Shown piece by piece: positions 1 to 12,234 of a DNA stretch of 64,000 nt. This DNA is from Flammulina velutipes (Eukaryota; Basidiomycota; Agaricomycetes; Agaricales; Physalacriaceae), in contig JAALGH010000011.1 of NCBI GenBank assembly GCA_011800155.1, positions 1,860,001 to 1,924,000 of the forward strand, in the 5' to 3' direction. Every line of letters starts with the position of its first letter. The first letter of the stretch is position 1. The notes under the pieces were generated by a model that saw only the letters and a list, made by a program, of their open reading frames with translations, did not search any database and had not been told where the DNA came from. Position numbers and translations under genes: made by a program.

Positions 1-1174
1 GCAAAATAAAACGAAGAAGAAGAGAGCGACATGTCTGTCGACATTTCTGGACGATAATCTATGAGATGTGCATATACCAAGCGGCCTAGTGTCGCAAGCT
101 AGGCTGAATACTGTTATCCGTGTCAAAAAGCCGTGAGTTTATCTGTTCAACTGTTCAACGCGCCTGATTCGATATTGAAGCTGGACATCATTGTCTTTAG
201 TGACATAAGCTCGTCAAGTCAGAAGGTGTCCTTGAGATGGTGGTAATTATAGTCCGGAACGCCGGACCGGTACCATTTCTCAATTTTTGGCTACCGCGTC
301 TACGAGAGAAATGACCAGTCTTCTACTGAAGTATTACAGCATTTGAGATAGAGTGCCCGTCTAACCTTCGACATTTTCTCTAGGTTGCGCCACATGGGAA
401 ACTACATCATAGGTTGTTCAGAGAGATGGGGTAGACTATGTTACTCACGATCGACAACGAGCCTGGGAGCGGCTGTTCCCTGTAAGTACTCGATCGATTT
501 GACGGTGATGACTGGGGCAAGCTTCCTTTACCATGGATCAAATATGGGCAGAAAGCACAGGAAGGAGAAATCTGGTTTCAGCTGTGCGTGCTAGGACGAG
601 GATGCAAGCCCACAAACGCAAGAAGGACGTCAAGCACGTCCCTCCGATCTTCGACCATCTCTGCATCGGATACACCACACTTGTCCAAGAAAACTCTTCA
701 AAGTTTCTCCAACGGATCCAGCTCCTTGACCTCTTCATCCTAGGATCGTTCACTGACGCCACGATGAAAATTGCCGTGGCCAGGGCCCAGACATGATCGG
801 TTACACACATTTTTGCTGGTTCGTATGCGCTGTCGTAAGGCCAAAGACCATCCTACACCTGAGTACCTCTTCTGCCCTTTCGGCCGGTAGGATTGGCATT
901 TGGCTGTGTGGACGCCGGGGGTATGCACCCCGTCTATATACAGATTTCTACATGAAAGAGGATTTAGTTACAGGACGACATATGCCAAAAGTTGTGAGTT
1001 TCTCGTTGTTAGATGTCCAAGATTGTCCAGGATGAGTCAAGTCAGGACCCCGGCATATACGGTAAGAGGTCCGATACAAAAAACCTGTTTTAGAGCGATT
1101 TACAAGTCACAAAGTGCGGGCCGATACCGAAAAACATGACGCTGGCCCTAACTCTTGACTTGCACGTTCCCGTC
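1..1174. other. No supported gene; left-edge intergenic DNA
   Basis: Several short open frames occur on both strands, but none carries a recognisable motif, a convincing exon chain or biased composition. I see no repeat or RNA gene here. A gene relic too decayed to recognise cannot be excluded. Confidence 0.4.
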
Positions 1175-1718
1175 ATGTCATCCAAAGTGCGTGCATGTCT
1201 TGTTGAGTGTACCAGCGCTCACCGCCGATATCTAGACTGTCACCCCAACAGGTTCTCGAAAGAAGTCGAAATATCCCACTCCAACACCATTGGTCTGCTA
1301 CAAGAAACCGCCGCCACCCGGCTATCCATATTACATGGGTTATGGCTTCCACATCTCCCCCAAGTACCTCAGGTCTACTGAGTACTACATACCGCCTACA
1401 GACGAACAACTATCAAAACCCGGTCTTTCCGCGGACGACCAAGTGCTCCTCCAATTGAGATCGGATGGTGTGGCGTCTTTCGTGCTGGAACACACGGTCC
1501 ACGAAGTTTGGAGTGGCGCGACACTTCAATCCTACGATAGAGGGCCTTTTGTCCCGGCGCGTATTCTAGTCCTCAAGGACAATATGAACGCGTACCCTCC
1601 AATGCCTACAGAGGACGAGGTTGCCACTATCAGGGAGAAGCTCAATCTTCGTGATGCGCAGCTTGGGTGGTACCGTGTGCAACGCGGTACGTTGATCTGT
1701 TCCTATCCTTGTCTTTGA
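1175..1718 (+). CDS. Unrecognised small protein, possibly incomplete
   Basis: I do not recognise this gene. An open frame of about 150 codons from roughly position 1252 to the stop at 1718 encodes a Pro/Tyr-rich head (KKPPPPGYPYYMGYGF), followed by a segment rich in LEHTVHEVW-type hydrophobic and acidic alternation and a PPMPTEDEV turn. This looks like real coding sequence rather than a shadow frame. The frame has no ATG at its 5' end. An ATG at 1175 can be joined in phase across a short intron ending at the AACAG at 1247-1251, but its donor would be a poor GTCTTG. A donor-like GTACGT follows the codons for VQR near 1686, so the true protein may continue in a further exon. Start, end and function are all uncertain. 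Confidence 0.35.
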
Positions 1719-2355
1719 GGTATTCTGACGAGCGAGTATGCTTTAGACTGACACTCATTGCTCACGCATAACGTGACTACCATTTCCTGTAAGCTACAGT
1801 AATATATTCTTCTCCGAGTTGAAATGATTGCATATGGTCTGTGTATCTTTAACTTGAGGAAGGGAAGGACGTGCACCGATTGTTCGTGTGTGATTTTGTT
1901 TCTGTTGCGCCACAGATCAGTGTTTCACGGATGACATTGATAGTCGAAGACCGTGGCGGGTGTCTCTTTCTGTGAACACCAACACACACTCGTAGTACTG
2001 CACTTGGATTCTGGAAGACCCTTAATCGATGATCAATATTTGTTTCCGCGGGGCTTTTTTTCGTTAGAAATAGACCATGGGCGCAAATTTACGGGAGTTG
2101 TTTCCGAAGTGCTAAGCCTATCGAATAGTTCAATTCCTGACCACTAAGTCGCCCGTATTCTGAGAGAGCGTCGGATTCCTCTGATACTCGGGCCTGTTAT
2201 AAATTGTTTTAGAATGCGTTCACCGAATGACCCCCAAATTTCCCCGTACTCCTTATATCTCTCCAAAACCATTAGTGGCCCGCCACGGATGGTGGTTCAA
2301 ACACGATAAAAACATTTTGCAACTTTAAAATAAGTATGGATATTGTAATTACATT
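1719..2355. other. Intergenic, nothing recognised
   Basis: This is AT-rich intergenic DNA between the unknown ORF and the 3' end of the membrane-protein gene. I see no supported gene or structured element. Confidence 0.4.
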
Positions 2356-3263
2356 CTAAGACTCCGTGGTTTCCAATTTGTCTTCAACAGCTTCCCCCTT
2401 GCCAAGTCTACCCATCCACGTCATTCCAGCCCACACTTTTCCAAAGAGCCACACCAACCCAATAAGTCTGGCACACCATCTCACCCCAAGAGCCATTTTC
2501 ATCGCCCCATACACCAGGAACTGTAGCGTCATCATTGTTCCCACAAACCCCGATACCAACATGACCCCCTCCGGCCAGCTTTCCCATGCAACGAGCACGA
2601 GAAACACCATAAGCGCCGCGCCAGAAATCAACATACACACCACGGGCATGCGCGCGGAGATGGAGAAGAAGAAATAGGAATCGAACAGGTCGCGCGAACG
2701 GGTGGCGATCACTGGGATTGGCGCGAAGTTGTATCGCAGAATGAACCAAGCCGTGCAGACTATCCCGAGGCCGGAAGCGGATGAGGATGTGGCGATGAGA
2801 GAACGGGCTACCGGTGTTATGTCGAATAGGGCATCGTCGCTAATAGCGAATACTGCAGCATCCACTCTGCTGAGCATGAACAAAGGTAGACTGGTTGAGA
2901 CCATGAATGTACTCACGAAGCTAGTGCGATGAGACAGCCACCGACATAAGTCCATTCGCTGAGCTGGCGTCGGAAGATTGGCTCGTACTGGTCCTCCAGA
3001 ACCACACTCCGTAATTCGTCATACAACGTGAATGTCGAAACGAATCTCTGCATTGCGCCCATTTCGGCTGGATCGCGCTCCGAATACTGCGGAAGGACAG
3101 CAGGAGGGACTTGGTTCATCGGAGCGCAGTCCGTGTGTACCACGGTGTCGTCCAAGTCAAGAATGTATGGTTGGAGACGTTTTGAAAGCTCGTTTTCGTT
3201 AAGAGGCGGCATGATTATCTCGAATTTGTCTTTCTCTAGCTCTGGCGGAGGTGTTGAAGGCAT
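2356..3263 (-). CDS. Small multi-pass membrane protein, unknown function
   Basis: The first exon starts at ATG 3263 (MPSTPPPELEKDKFEI) and is a hydrophilic cytosolic-looking head. It contains a segment describing a compact acidic helix (YSERDPAEMGAMQRF) and ends in a first hydrophobic stretch (YVGGCLIALAS). An intron of about 45 bases (GTGAGT...CAG, around 2871-2914) joins it in frame to a second exon. That exon has three or four further hydrophobic helices, including SGLGIVCTAWFILRY, PVVCMLISGAALMVFLVLVAW and VMLVSGFVGTMMTLQFLV, and a charged tail to the stop at 2356. The fungal family is not one I can name. Two short in-frame-capable exons upstream, from an ATG at 3641 (MAQEPDQEEEQTEDF), may extend the N terminus. 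I could not settle their splice sites, so the span given is the minimal one. Confidence 0.6.
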
Positions 3264-3641
3264 CGTAGAGCTTGGGGCTATTTATAGCATTAGTGTCGAT
3301 AATGAGGGGAGGAGAAGGATGGACGCACATGAAGTCGAAGCCTCGTCGGACGCGAGAGCCTCCAGAACGACCGCTATAGAGGGAGGCCGTATTCGTATGG
3401 ATAACGTAGGCCATAGTCCTACCTTGCTTCCCTTGCCGTTGCGCTTCCCGTTGGATAGTGCGTTGAGTTTGATATCAACCGCTGGAGCCTGTCAACTCCA
3501 AGACAAGATATATGGAGCACAAGGAACGTACGTGCACTGCCAGCGGAATGGTGCTTCTTCCATAGCTCCAGGAAAGGGATGGAAGAATGTGCCACTAAAG
3601 TCTTCCGTTTGCTCTTCCTCTTGGTCTGGCTCTTGTGCCAT

Positions 3642-4571
3642 ACCCGGACTGCTAGCTTTGCGCGGGGCGTAGCATCGCGACTTGTGTGACTACGATAAGC
3701 CCTTTGAGAGAACGCTGGGAGAGATGAAGGTGTTCTCACATGTAGCATTGCTCCTTTTGATTTGGGTTCTGGCCGTCAGAACCAAGTGTAATTTCGTGGC
3801 AAGACGAGGCGTCGCAGTCCTCGGGACCCTCAGCTTCAAGCTGGAGAGTTATCACGGGTCTCCAGGCCTTTTCTGGTCGTAGATGCTGGAGACCGGTGCT
3901 CCTGAGCACTGTCGGAGACACAGTAAGCGGATGCCATTATATGTAGGGTGGAATAAGCACCTGAGAAACACCATGGACTGGATGAAGGTTAGCTTCGGGG
4001 AGCTGGAGAAGAAATTGGGGGGACTTGCTCTTCGTCGTTGTACTCCATCCGAGGCATCTAGTAGGCGGTGCACACCATGATGATGGATGTCCTTTAAGAG
4101 GCTCAGATTTGTATCACCTCGAATTTCGGACCGCATCAAGATGTCCCTGATAGACAGTGCAGAATGATGTGTAAAGATATAATTAATCCAAGGTTGGAAG
4201 ACTAATGCTGGGGTGGGTGTGTAGACGCTGTAAGTAAGCTAGAGAGAGAGAGAGAGCGTGTATTCCTAATGTGGCGTGTACATCGGTATTCCGGCCCGTC
4301 GAGATAGTTTCCCACGACTGCTCCTTGCCTTCTACCTTCATGGCTGCCGACGAAGACGACGACGAACGGCGATATTATCAACGGCTGCGACGGCGACGAG
4401 GACTCTCTTGATATCTGCGCCTCTTTCTCACAGCCAACCTGCGCTATCGCCCAACTAGTGGGACCCTGCCTCAGCTGTCATCTGTCAGAAAGGCGTGTAC
4501 CGCCATGGGCACCTTGCGTACCTCTTGACGTTCCGGAGGAGCCTGAAAGCAACACTTGACCTCTTTCCACC
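3642..4571. other. Intergenic; contains a short GA microsatellite
   Basis: I found no supported gene between the divergent membrane-protein and receptor genes. A run of about nine GA units lies near 4240-4257. The region probably contains the promoters of both neighbours. Confidence 0.45.
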
Positions 4572-6081
4572 ATGCCATTCGACTTTGGAGAGCGCCTCGG
4601 TCTTTTCCTCATCGTCGAGGCTGCTCTGTACGTCGACGCGTCGCATTCCGCTTATCTGCTAACCCGTTCCAGCTTATCCACTATAGCAGTAACCACTCTC
4701 CTGCTCTTCGTTGGGTATCGGCTCTACAAGAAGTACCAGTCGCGTCGTCTTGACAAGAAGCGGAAATTGGCTGCCATCCAGCAGGATGCGAGCAGCTCGT
4801 ACTACTTTATCAGCTTGATGGTCGGGGAGCTCATACAGGCGCTCGGTACGTGGCTATTCAAATGGTTTCGCGCTCTATTGAACTCAACTAGGTGGTGTGC
4901 TAAACATCCAATGGATTATCGACGCGGTGTGTTGCTCCGGCTATATGTGCCTACTCTCCCTTACTCTCCCTTCTAGACAGTGACCGGAGGATCATTGTGT
5001 ACGGCTCAAGGCGTCTTGAAGCAGGTCGGAGACGTCGCGGTGGCTTTGACGTGCGTATCACCATCTCACATCTCTCCTGCTGCTGACGCGTCCTTCGTAG
5101 ATCTCTTGTATGTTCCTATATCATACCAGCCTGTTCTCCATACTCACGCTCGTCTCAAGGCCATTGCCCTGCAAACGTTCACCGTACTAGTCCTTCGATG
5201 GCGAGAGCCGAAATGGACCTCATCCGTTGTCATTGCAGCGATATGGATCTTTGTCGCTCTCGCCGTAGGCGTTGGCTCTGCAACACACCCGTCCGATTAC
5301 TACAGTGATACCGGCTACTGTAAGCAGCATTCATTTTCTGAATACCATCTCTAACGCATGTCTTAGGGTGCTGGATCAACGAAAAGTACGAGACGGAGCG
5401 CATCACTCTAGAGTATCTCTGGCTTTGGATTGCCCTTGTCATGCTTGTCGTTATCTACGGAACTATCGCGCTCGTCATGCGCGGTGTCTTGGTCTTTGAT
5501 CACGGAATTCAGTTCCGTCTGCACAGGCGACAGGCCCGTGTGGCATTGGATATATCTCCTTCGGATGACGAGGATGACAGGACGTCAAAGGCGGTGGCGA
5601 ACCTCATGATGTTGTACGTCGGTATCATTCTTCTACAATTCCAACTGCTAATCTTTACGTTGACAGCTATCCTCTTGTACGTCGACCGCATTTGGGATAC
5701 TGTAGTTTTCTTATTGACTGACCTAGTCTACAGGTCTACGCCATTTGTGTGTTCCCCGTTTCACTGGTTAGATGGATGTCATTCAATGACGGGGTATATG
5801 TTCCGCCCGGGGCGACCATCTTCGCTAGTATCCTGTTTTCTCTATCTGGGCTGCTCAACGCGATCCTTTATAAGGAGACGCGATTGGAGATCAAGGCTTC
5901 TGATACGCCGCAAATGCCTGATATTCCATTAGGCATGGCTACGCCTCCATCCCCACGTAGTGGGCGTGGACGAATGCCAGATTTCGGGGATGAGGACGAG
6001 GTTGAAGAGCACCATCCGTATGCCCAGCAGCTGAGCGGGAGTTATGTTTCGTTGCATCGCAAGGACTATGAGGCTGTATAG
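4572..6081 (+). CDS. Seven-transmembrane GPCR-like protein (cAMP-receptor/Git3 type)
   Basis: Splicing about nine exons gives roughly 340 residues with seven hydrophobic helices. These are TM1 around STIAVTTLLLFVGY, TM2 around YYFISLMVGELIQALGG, TM3 after the CTAQGVLKQVGDVAVALTS motif, TM4 around VVIAAIWIFVALAVGVGS, TM5 LWLWIALVMLVVIYG, TM6 FYPLVYAICVFPVSLVRW and TM7 FASILFSLSGLLNAILY. The Cys and Gln in TM3, the WCWI motif in the extracellular loop before TM5 and the YPLVY of TM6 are features I associate with fungal cAMP-receptor-like/Git3-like receptors. A long charged intracellular loop (DISPSDDEDDRTSK) precedes TM6, and a roughly 70-residue hydrophilic tail follows TM7. Such receptors are expected in the plasma membrane, coupling to heterotrimeric G proteins; the ligand cannot be inferred. 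Assignment to the superfamily is fairly sure, the subfamily less so. Confidence 0.75.
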
Positions 6082-7086
6082 TATTTCAGGATGGTGCGTT
6101 AGCCTTTGTACAGATGCGCTTAGAGGCTGACGGAACCTTTTTTCTCAGGTCTTTTGTTTATCTATTTTGTGTTATGTTGTAACTTCTATCTGATCATGGT
6201 ATTGACCTTCTATGCAGTCTCGGGGGAGGATATCGCTGGCGACGACGTGTCTGTTACTCTCATAAACAGAGCCTCACTCTCAAAGCAATTCAAAGCAATT
6301 GGCTTACAAGACCTTGAGCGCTCCGGTCGGGCCGGGCGCGAGCGATTGACATTCGTCCATATTCCGCATCGCCGAAGTTTCTTGGAAGACGACTAATAAA
6401 ACTCTCACTGTGTATTGACAGGTGTGATCATCTCGAGTGCGCGCGCTTTAGCCTCATCTTCGTCGCGGCTCCCTCTGATCATGCTGGAATTTTGGCTTTC
6501 ATCATCGCAGCACCTATTTGCATCCTTCACTTTAGACATGATCACCTACGCCTTACTAACATATTCTGCATCCTTGCTGTCTGGTCTTTCTGCGTGCGGA
6601 GCTGTTGAGTTCGAAGGGACAGACTTACGCGATTGGAGGAACCCATCCTCTGAGGGCGATTCTGATGTAGCACTTAACAATGACCAGATTCTCAATATAG
6701 CGTACCATGTCCACGAGTTCTTGTTGGTCGTTGAAACGTTGTGCTCGTTGGACTGTTATATCGGGACAAGGGCTTGTTTATTGGCGATGTCCGCATGTTT
6801 TGTGATTCCCAAGGATGTTGAGATCAAGTGGAGGAATCACGTATGTCCCGTCCGGGGGGTATCTATAGTTCATAACATGGATGCATTACTTTCTTGAGGT
6901 TTCAATTACTTACACAATTTACAATCTAACTCGAGCCCGGCTTTCCCTACGGTCTTGTGACCCTGCTCTGCAACTGTTCACATATATACATGTTTCCTTT
7001 CTTTCCTTGGATTCTTTTGACGCAGTATGGTAATTCGCCGTACTACGTGTATCCCCTTCTTACCCCGACACCACAGACGAATCCTT
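6082..7086. other. Intergenic between receptor and first P450
   Basis: Open frames at 6154-6396 and 6415-6897 show no recognisable domain, and I do not support them as genes. A small tandem duplication of CAAAGCAATT occurs near 6280-6300. The region lies between the 3' end of the receptor gene and the 3' end of the P450 gene. Confidence 0.4.
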
Positions 7087-8991
7087 TCAGAAGGACCTCT
7101 CCCTCACAACCGCACGTAACCCTCTCCCAAGCCACGAAGGAGTCATGTACGCACGGAGCTCCATATCCTCCAAGCTGAATATACACAACATTGAGCATTT
7201 GCGGTAAATCCGTAGAAAGCGCGAACCCACCTCGTATCATAGATATTCATCTCAAACTTGCGCACCAAATGCGAGAACGTCAGATATAGCTCGCACCACG
7301 CCAAACTGAAGTGATCGTCAGTCCTGACAAGATAAGTCATGCAACTAGCTCACGCACTTCATCGCGACACAACTCCTGGGACCGCGAGAAAAGGCCACAA
7401 AGTGTTTGTCAAGGACAGTTGAGTTGGGCTGCATCCAGCGCTCCGGCGAGAATTCGTCGGGATCCGGGAAGACGTCCTGATTCCGGAGAATAAACTGTGC
7501 AGAGCAGGAAACGACACTCTTCGAAAGTTGTTAGACGGAACTCTGATGGCATGAGCAAAACTCACCCCAACGGGTACTTGAACACCATCTATTGTTATTG
7601 GAGATCCAACAACACGCGGTAGAGGTATCGGAACACCTGTGCTAAGTCTGAGAGACTCCTTGATGAAGCCAGTCTGGGAAAGTGTCAAGGTCGCTCCGTC
7701 AACGGTATTCGTCACTTACAAGGTAAGGCAGTTTCTCAGCTTGCTCGTATGAGAACGGAGAGTCCTTCTCTGGCCAGGCCATGATAAGCTCGTTTTCCAG
7801 TCTCTTTCGTATCGCTTCATTGTCTTGCTTGAGAAGGTGATATAATCCTGTAACGAGCGCATTGCTGGTCGTGTCCGTTCCAGCAGCCAAAAGAGATAGA
7901 GCCTAAGGGTGATATCATTAGCAGCTAGTGATTAGGTTCGTGCATAAATCTTACCTCGTCGACAAGAGATGCCTTGGAAGGCCACTTGCTACGATCCACT
8001 GATTCCGGAAGGAGGTGATGGTAAATTGTTTCCTGGTCTGCCTTCCGCACAGAATCAGGATCCATCAAGTGTTTGTCGACATTGGCTGAGACAGTGTCCA
8101 AGAAGTAGTGGTATCCAGCTGCATTGGCGTCCAGGAATCTAACCAGGGTGGCCGGGAGATGCTTTAAAGCGCGAAGGATAGGAAGATATCTTGAAGCTGT
8201 TGAGAGCTTGACTGCACCATGTAGACTCGCGGTAATGGGATGGTCGAATGCAGGAGCGGAGACACCATCCAAGGAATAGCCGAAAGAATAAGTAGTGATG
8301 ACGTCCATAGTCAGAGAGCGAAATGCCAATTTGAAGTTGATGGGTATATCTCGGTAAGTACGTAGATTTTCAAGGAAGAGGTCGATCTGGCAAAGAAGTT
8401 AAACCGGAGCAAGCACAGTGACTAGAGAAGCTCACGATATCTTGCACCCTTCGCTCAAACTTGACAATCGCACGCCTGGAGAAGAGAGGACCGAGAAGAT
8501 CTCTCCGCGTTTTATGATCTTTGACATTGATAAGTGTAAAAGATGCTTCATCGACGCCAAAACAAGAGTAAAAAGTAGGATCCTTGGTGAGTCCAGAGTA
8601 CGCTGGGTATATGGCAAAGTAGGCCTGTGGAGTGCTGAAGTGCAACTATGCGCAAAACTCAGAATGAGGGAAGACGACGAGGAAAGGGAAGACACACTTC
8701 GTTGGGGCGTATTCTGATGACCGGGCCTAGGGTTACAGTGAACAGAGTCTCTGGAGAGCAAGGGAGTGAGGACTAACCGTAAACCCGATGGAGGTCCTCG
8801 AGATGCTTAACGAGAAGCCCACCCTTCCATACCTCATAGTACGCGGCATAGAGCTCGGTTATCGCAGCCAAACGTGGTCCGGGGAAAGACTTGAGGGGAT
8901 GGAAGAGTACTCTTGAAGCGACGATATACAACACCCAAGCGAGTAAGATCCCAACAAGCAGCGCCACATTGCTAGGTATCAAGGCCATCAT
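7087..8991 (-). CDS. Cytochrome P450 (array copy 1)
   Basis: This is a heme-thiolate monooxygenase of about 500 residues, anchored in the ER by an N-terminal helix (LLVGILLAWVLYIVASRVLF) and expected to need an NADPH-P450 reductase. After the anchor comes the Pro-rich hinge SFPGPRLAAITELYAAYYE. Later exons give the I-helix oxygen-activation motif AGTDTTSNAL, the K-helix ExxR in KESLRLS, the PERW motif (FSPERWMQPN) and the heme-ligand loop FSRGPRSCVAM. The gene ends LEDMELRAYMTPSW...VVRERSF at TGA 7089-7087. The heme loop has Ala where the FxxGxRxCxG consensus and the other seven copies have Gly; this is usually tolerated. All exon junctions I traced keep frame, so the gene looks intact. The sequence style recalls the fungal P450s often annotated trichodiene oxygenase-like, but I cannot assign a CYP family or substrate. 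Confidence 0.9.
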
Positions 8992-9541
8992 GGTAGCTAT
9001 GGAATTTTTTTCGTTAGTGAGGCTTAATATATAGTATAAAGCGTTCTCACGTAGTCACACGACACGTCGTCTTCAATGCGTATTGACACCACGGTAGGCA
9101 TCTCGTCGAAGAAACTGCGGACAAACGACGATTTTGGGCGTGTCGGACGCTTGCTCGCAACATTGTACTCCAGGAGCTTCGAATAGATTCGTTGGTTTCT
9201 AGCATCGATTTAGTAATGTTCATCCGCCGACAAGCAATAATTTTACATACCTAACACCAGCTGCCGTGTAAAGTTGTGGCAAACAAATAGATTATTTGCG
9301 AGTTTCGTTAGAGAAACCCTGGCATATCGAGAATAATTTCTGGATAGTACTCTCCGACATTGCAACTGGGCGTCGGCCTACCTGGGCCAAGTTTTAATGG
9401 ATGATGATGACTGTTAATAGTGAAGCGGAGAGAAACGGGCCGAACAGCCGGTATACAAATAGTTACGCCACACACGTAATGTAGTTTTTCCGTTATGGTC
9501 CCATTCAAACTCAACTATGTTATGTTGTAAATACAATAATA
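8992..9541. other. Intergenic, P450 copy 1 promoter
   Basis: About 550 bases lie between the start of P450 copy 1 and the stop of copy 2. An AT-rich TATA-like tract (atatatagtataaag) lies about 35-45 bases upstream of the copy 1 ATG. Nothing else was recognised. Confidence 0.4.
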
Positions 9542-11476
9542 TCATTCTTTTCGCTCCTTCACGACTGCACGAAGCCCTTTACCTCGCCAGGCAGGCAAAA
9601 TATAGTCTCGAGTCTCCATATCGTACACACTTTGAACCTAAAATCAGCATATTCTTTTTACTACCCAAGCCTTCAGCTGGACTCACCTTGTGTCATATAA
9701 TTTCATATCAAACTTGCGCACCAGATGCGAAATCACAAGGTACATTTCGCACCATGCTAGACTGAGAGATTCGTAAGGTCACGCAAATGCGTGTTTACTA
9801 TATAACTTACTTCATACCAAGGCAGGTCCTAGGGCCGCGGGAAAATGTCACCAAGTGTTTCTCTAGCTCCGCTGTGTTCGACTGCATCCAACGTTCTGGT
9901 ATAAACTTGTCTGGCTGAGGGAAGATTTCCGGGTTCAAGAGAAGGAATTGAGCGGAAACGCCAACAACAGTCTTGGAATCGGCTAACTTTGTAAGCGATT
10001 CATGGACTCGGCATTTAAATCTCACCCCAGCTGGAACATAGGCACCACAGATTGTTGTCGGGGCCATAACCAAACGAGAAAGTGGTAACGGAATACCAAT
10101 GCCCAACCTCAGGGATTCCTTTACGACGCCTGTCTAGACAACGTTAGATCAGTAGACATGCCGAATGAACTGGAATGTGCGCCTCATACCAGATACGGCA
10201 ACTTTTCAGCTTGCTCGAACAAAAAAGGAGAATCTATCTCTGGCCACGACTTCTTCAGCTCATCTTCCAACTTCTTTAGGATGTCCTTGTTATCGTCCAA
10301 AAGCAGGTGAAATAACCCCCGATTGAGTGCATTGCTGGTCGTATCGGTGCCAGCGCTGATGAGTGACACAGTCTATAGATCAATCATACTGATGCTTTTT
10401 ACAGAAAAACGTCACCATGTAGTACCTCGTCAACCAAAGATGCCTTGGACGGCCATTGGCTAGGATCCACCGACTCGGGAAGTAGATGATGATATATTGT
10501 CTCTTGCTCCGCCTTTCGGAAAGAGTCAGGATCTACAAGATATATCTCGACGCTTTTGCGAATGGAGTTGGTGAGATTAGCGAAGCCAGCCATGCTCGGG
10601 TTTAACATGACAAAGACACTTGGAGGTAGCCATCGGATAGCACGAAGCCACGGCAGGTATCGTGATACGGCCATGAGCACGACAGCATTGTTCAAGCTCT
10701 TGGGGACAGCGTGGTCAAATTCAGGCGTCTCAATTCCGCCAAAGGTATGACCGCAAGAGTACATTGTGATGATGTCCATAGTCAGCGCACGAAAGCCAGG
10801 CTGGAATTTTACGGGCATGTCCCCATATTCCCGTAGACGTTGAATGAAGACATCAATCTAGCACTAAACATCAGACGTAGGTAATGAAGAAGGCGGAGCT
10901 CACAATATCTTGTACGCTACGCTCGAATTTCATGATTGCCCGCCTCGAGAAGAGAGGATTAATTAAGTCTCTTCTTTTCTTGACATCTTTGACGTCGATG
11001 AAACCTGACGTAGATTCGGAAACTCCGAAGCTGGCGTACATCTTGGGGTCCTTGAGAAATCCAGTAAGAGGAGGATATATCGAGAAGTACGCTTCTGCTG
11101 TATTAAAATGCAGCTACTAGGGAATGAGTAACTCCAGTGGAATATCAATCGAGCAGCATGCCTCGTTAGGCCGAATCCGCACGACAGGGCCTGTTGAGAA
11201 AGTTCAACAACATAGAGGACAACATCACAAGTAGAAACAAAACGGACCATAACTATCGTGAAGTTCTTTGAGATGACTGACAAGCTGTCCGTCCTCCCAT
11301 AATTCGTAGTATGCCGCATACAAGTCGGTCACGCTTGCGAGCCGAGGACCAGGGAATGACTTGAGAGGATGTAGAAGTAGCCTTGAAGCAACAGTGTATG
11401 CGAAGAAGATGAGGGTGAGGGCCAAAGCGCCGTTGACGGAAATATAGCAGCTGAAGTCGTCGAACGTGAAAGCCAT
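9542..11476 (-). CDS. Cytochrome P450 (array copy 2)
   Basis: This is a membrane-anchored P450 with the same exon plan as its neighbours. The ATG at 11476 opens MAFTFDDFSCYISVNG and a hydrophobic anchor (ALALTLIFFAYTVASRLLLH), followed by SFPGPRLASVTDLYAAYYE. The segment after the first introns reads PVVRIRPNE. It continues with a C-helix-region motif NPLFSRRAIMKFERSVQD, the I-helix SAGTDTTSNAL, ExxR in KESLRLG, FIPERWMQSN and the heme loop FSRGPRTCLGM. It ends METRDYILPAWRGKGLRAVVKERKE and TGA at 9544-9542. I found no frameshift. It is closest in wording to copies 4 and 8 (for example the GFRALTMDII and GGI segments), which suggests one sub-lineage of the expansion. Substrate is unknown. Confidence 0.9.
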
Positions 11477-12234
11477 CAGGACAGATGATACCGCGCCTCT
11501 CAGCCTTCAATATGATTTATGGTGCCGCGCAGCTCTCACGAATACTACTTGCTGATCTGCTGACTGTGTTGCGGGTGCAGTCTCTCAATGGGACGCGGGT
11601 CTACGCCACCTTATTCGGTATAGGATAGAGTTTGTAACGAAGATCGTACCTTTTACTACGTTCCTTGACATGCATGTCCAATTGAGCGCGTATGAATGAA
11701 TATAGTCGTGTCGTGCGTCGGTGGGAGCGATTGAATAGATAGAATGTCATTTGCTTCAGCTCTAGCGCCATCCGGGCTGGGCAGCTGGAGTGGAATATCC
11801 AGTCAAGGAGATAAGACAAACATGAAGGTCACGGATATCATGACAATGTAAATCTCTGGAATAGATTAATACTTGCAATGAATGGAGCAACACTGGACTT
11901 GCAATTGAGCGACCGTGGCGTGAACGTTAACCAGTCAGGTACGCATTCCAGAGCTCAAAGTTCAGACTCCAATGCTATGTATATCCCATAGAAATGGCAA
12001 GTTTTGAATCTACCATCAGCGATTTTGCCTAGTCAAGGAAGGAGAACAATGAAAAGATTATGAGTCGGGAAGATACCCGGACCGGCATACTTTGATGCGA
12101 CCACGTGACTCACTACGCCACTTCGAAGACCGTACTTACACAGGCGAAACAGGGTGCATATACTTAGCAGAAAATGACACTCATTGGCTTCATCAGAGAT
12201 CTTCTCCTTGAGAGAAATATTGTTTCAAGTAGGT
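11477..12234. other. Intergenic, P450 copy 2 promoter
   Basis: About 760 bases lie between the copy 2 start and the copy 3 stop. I see no gene, repeat or RNA. An open frame at 11601-11819 has no motif and is not supported. Confidence 0.4.

Noticed and set aside
3028..3672. 214-codon plus-strand frame opposite the membrane-protein gene
   Set aside because: Antisense to a supported exon and across an intron; no recognisable features.
6154..6897. Two adjacent plus-strand frames after the receptor gene
   Set aside because: No ATG with good context, no motif and no convincing splice chain; composition resembles neighbouring non-coding DNA.
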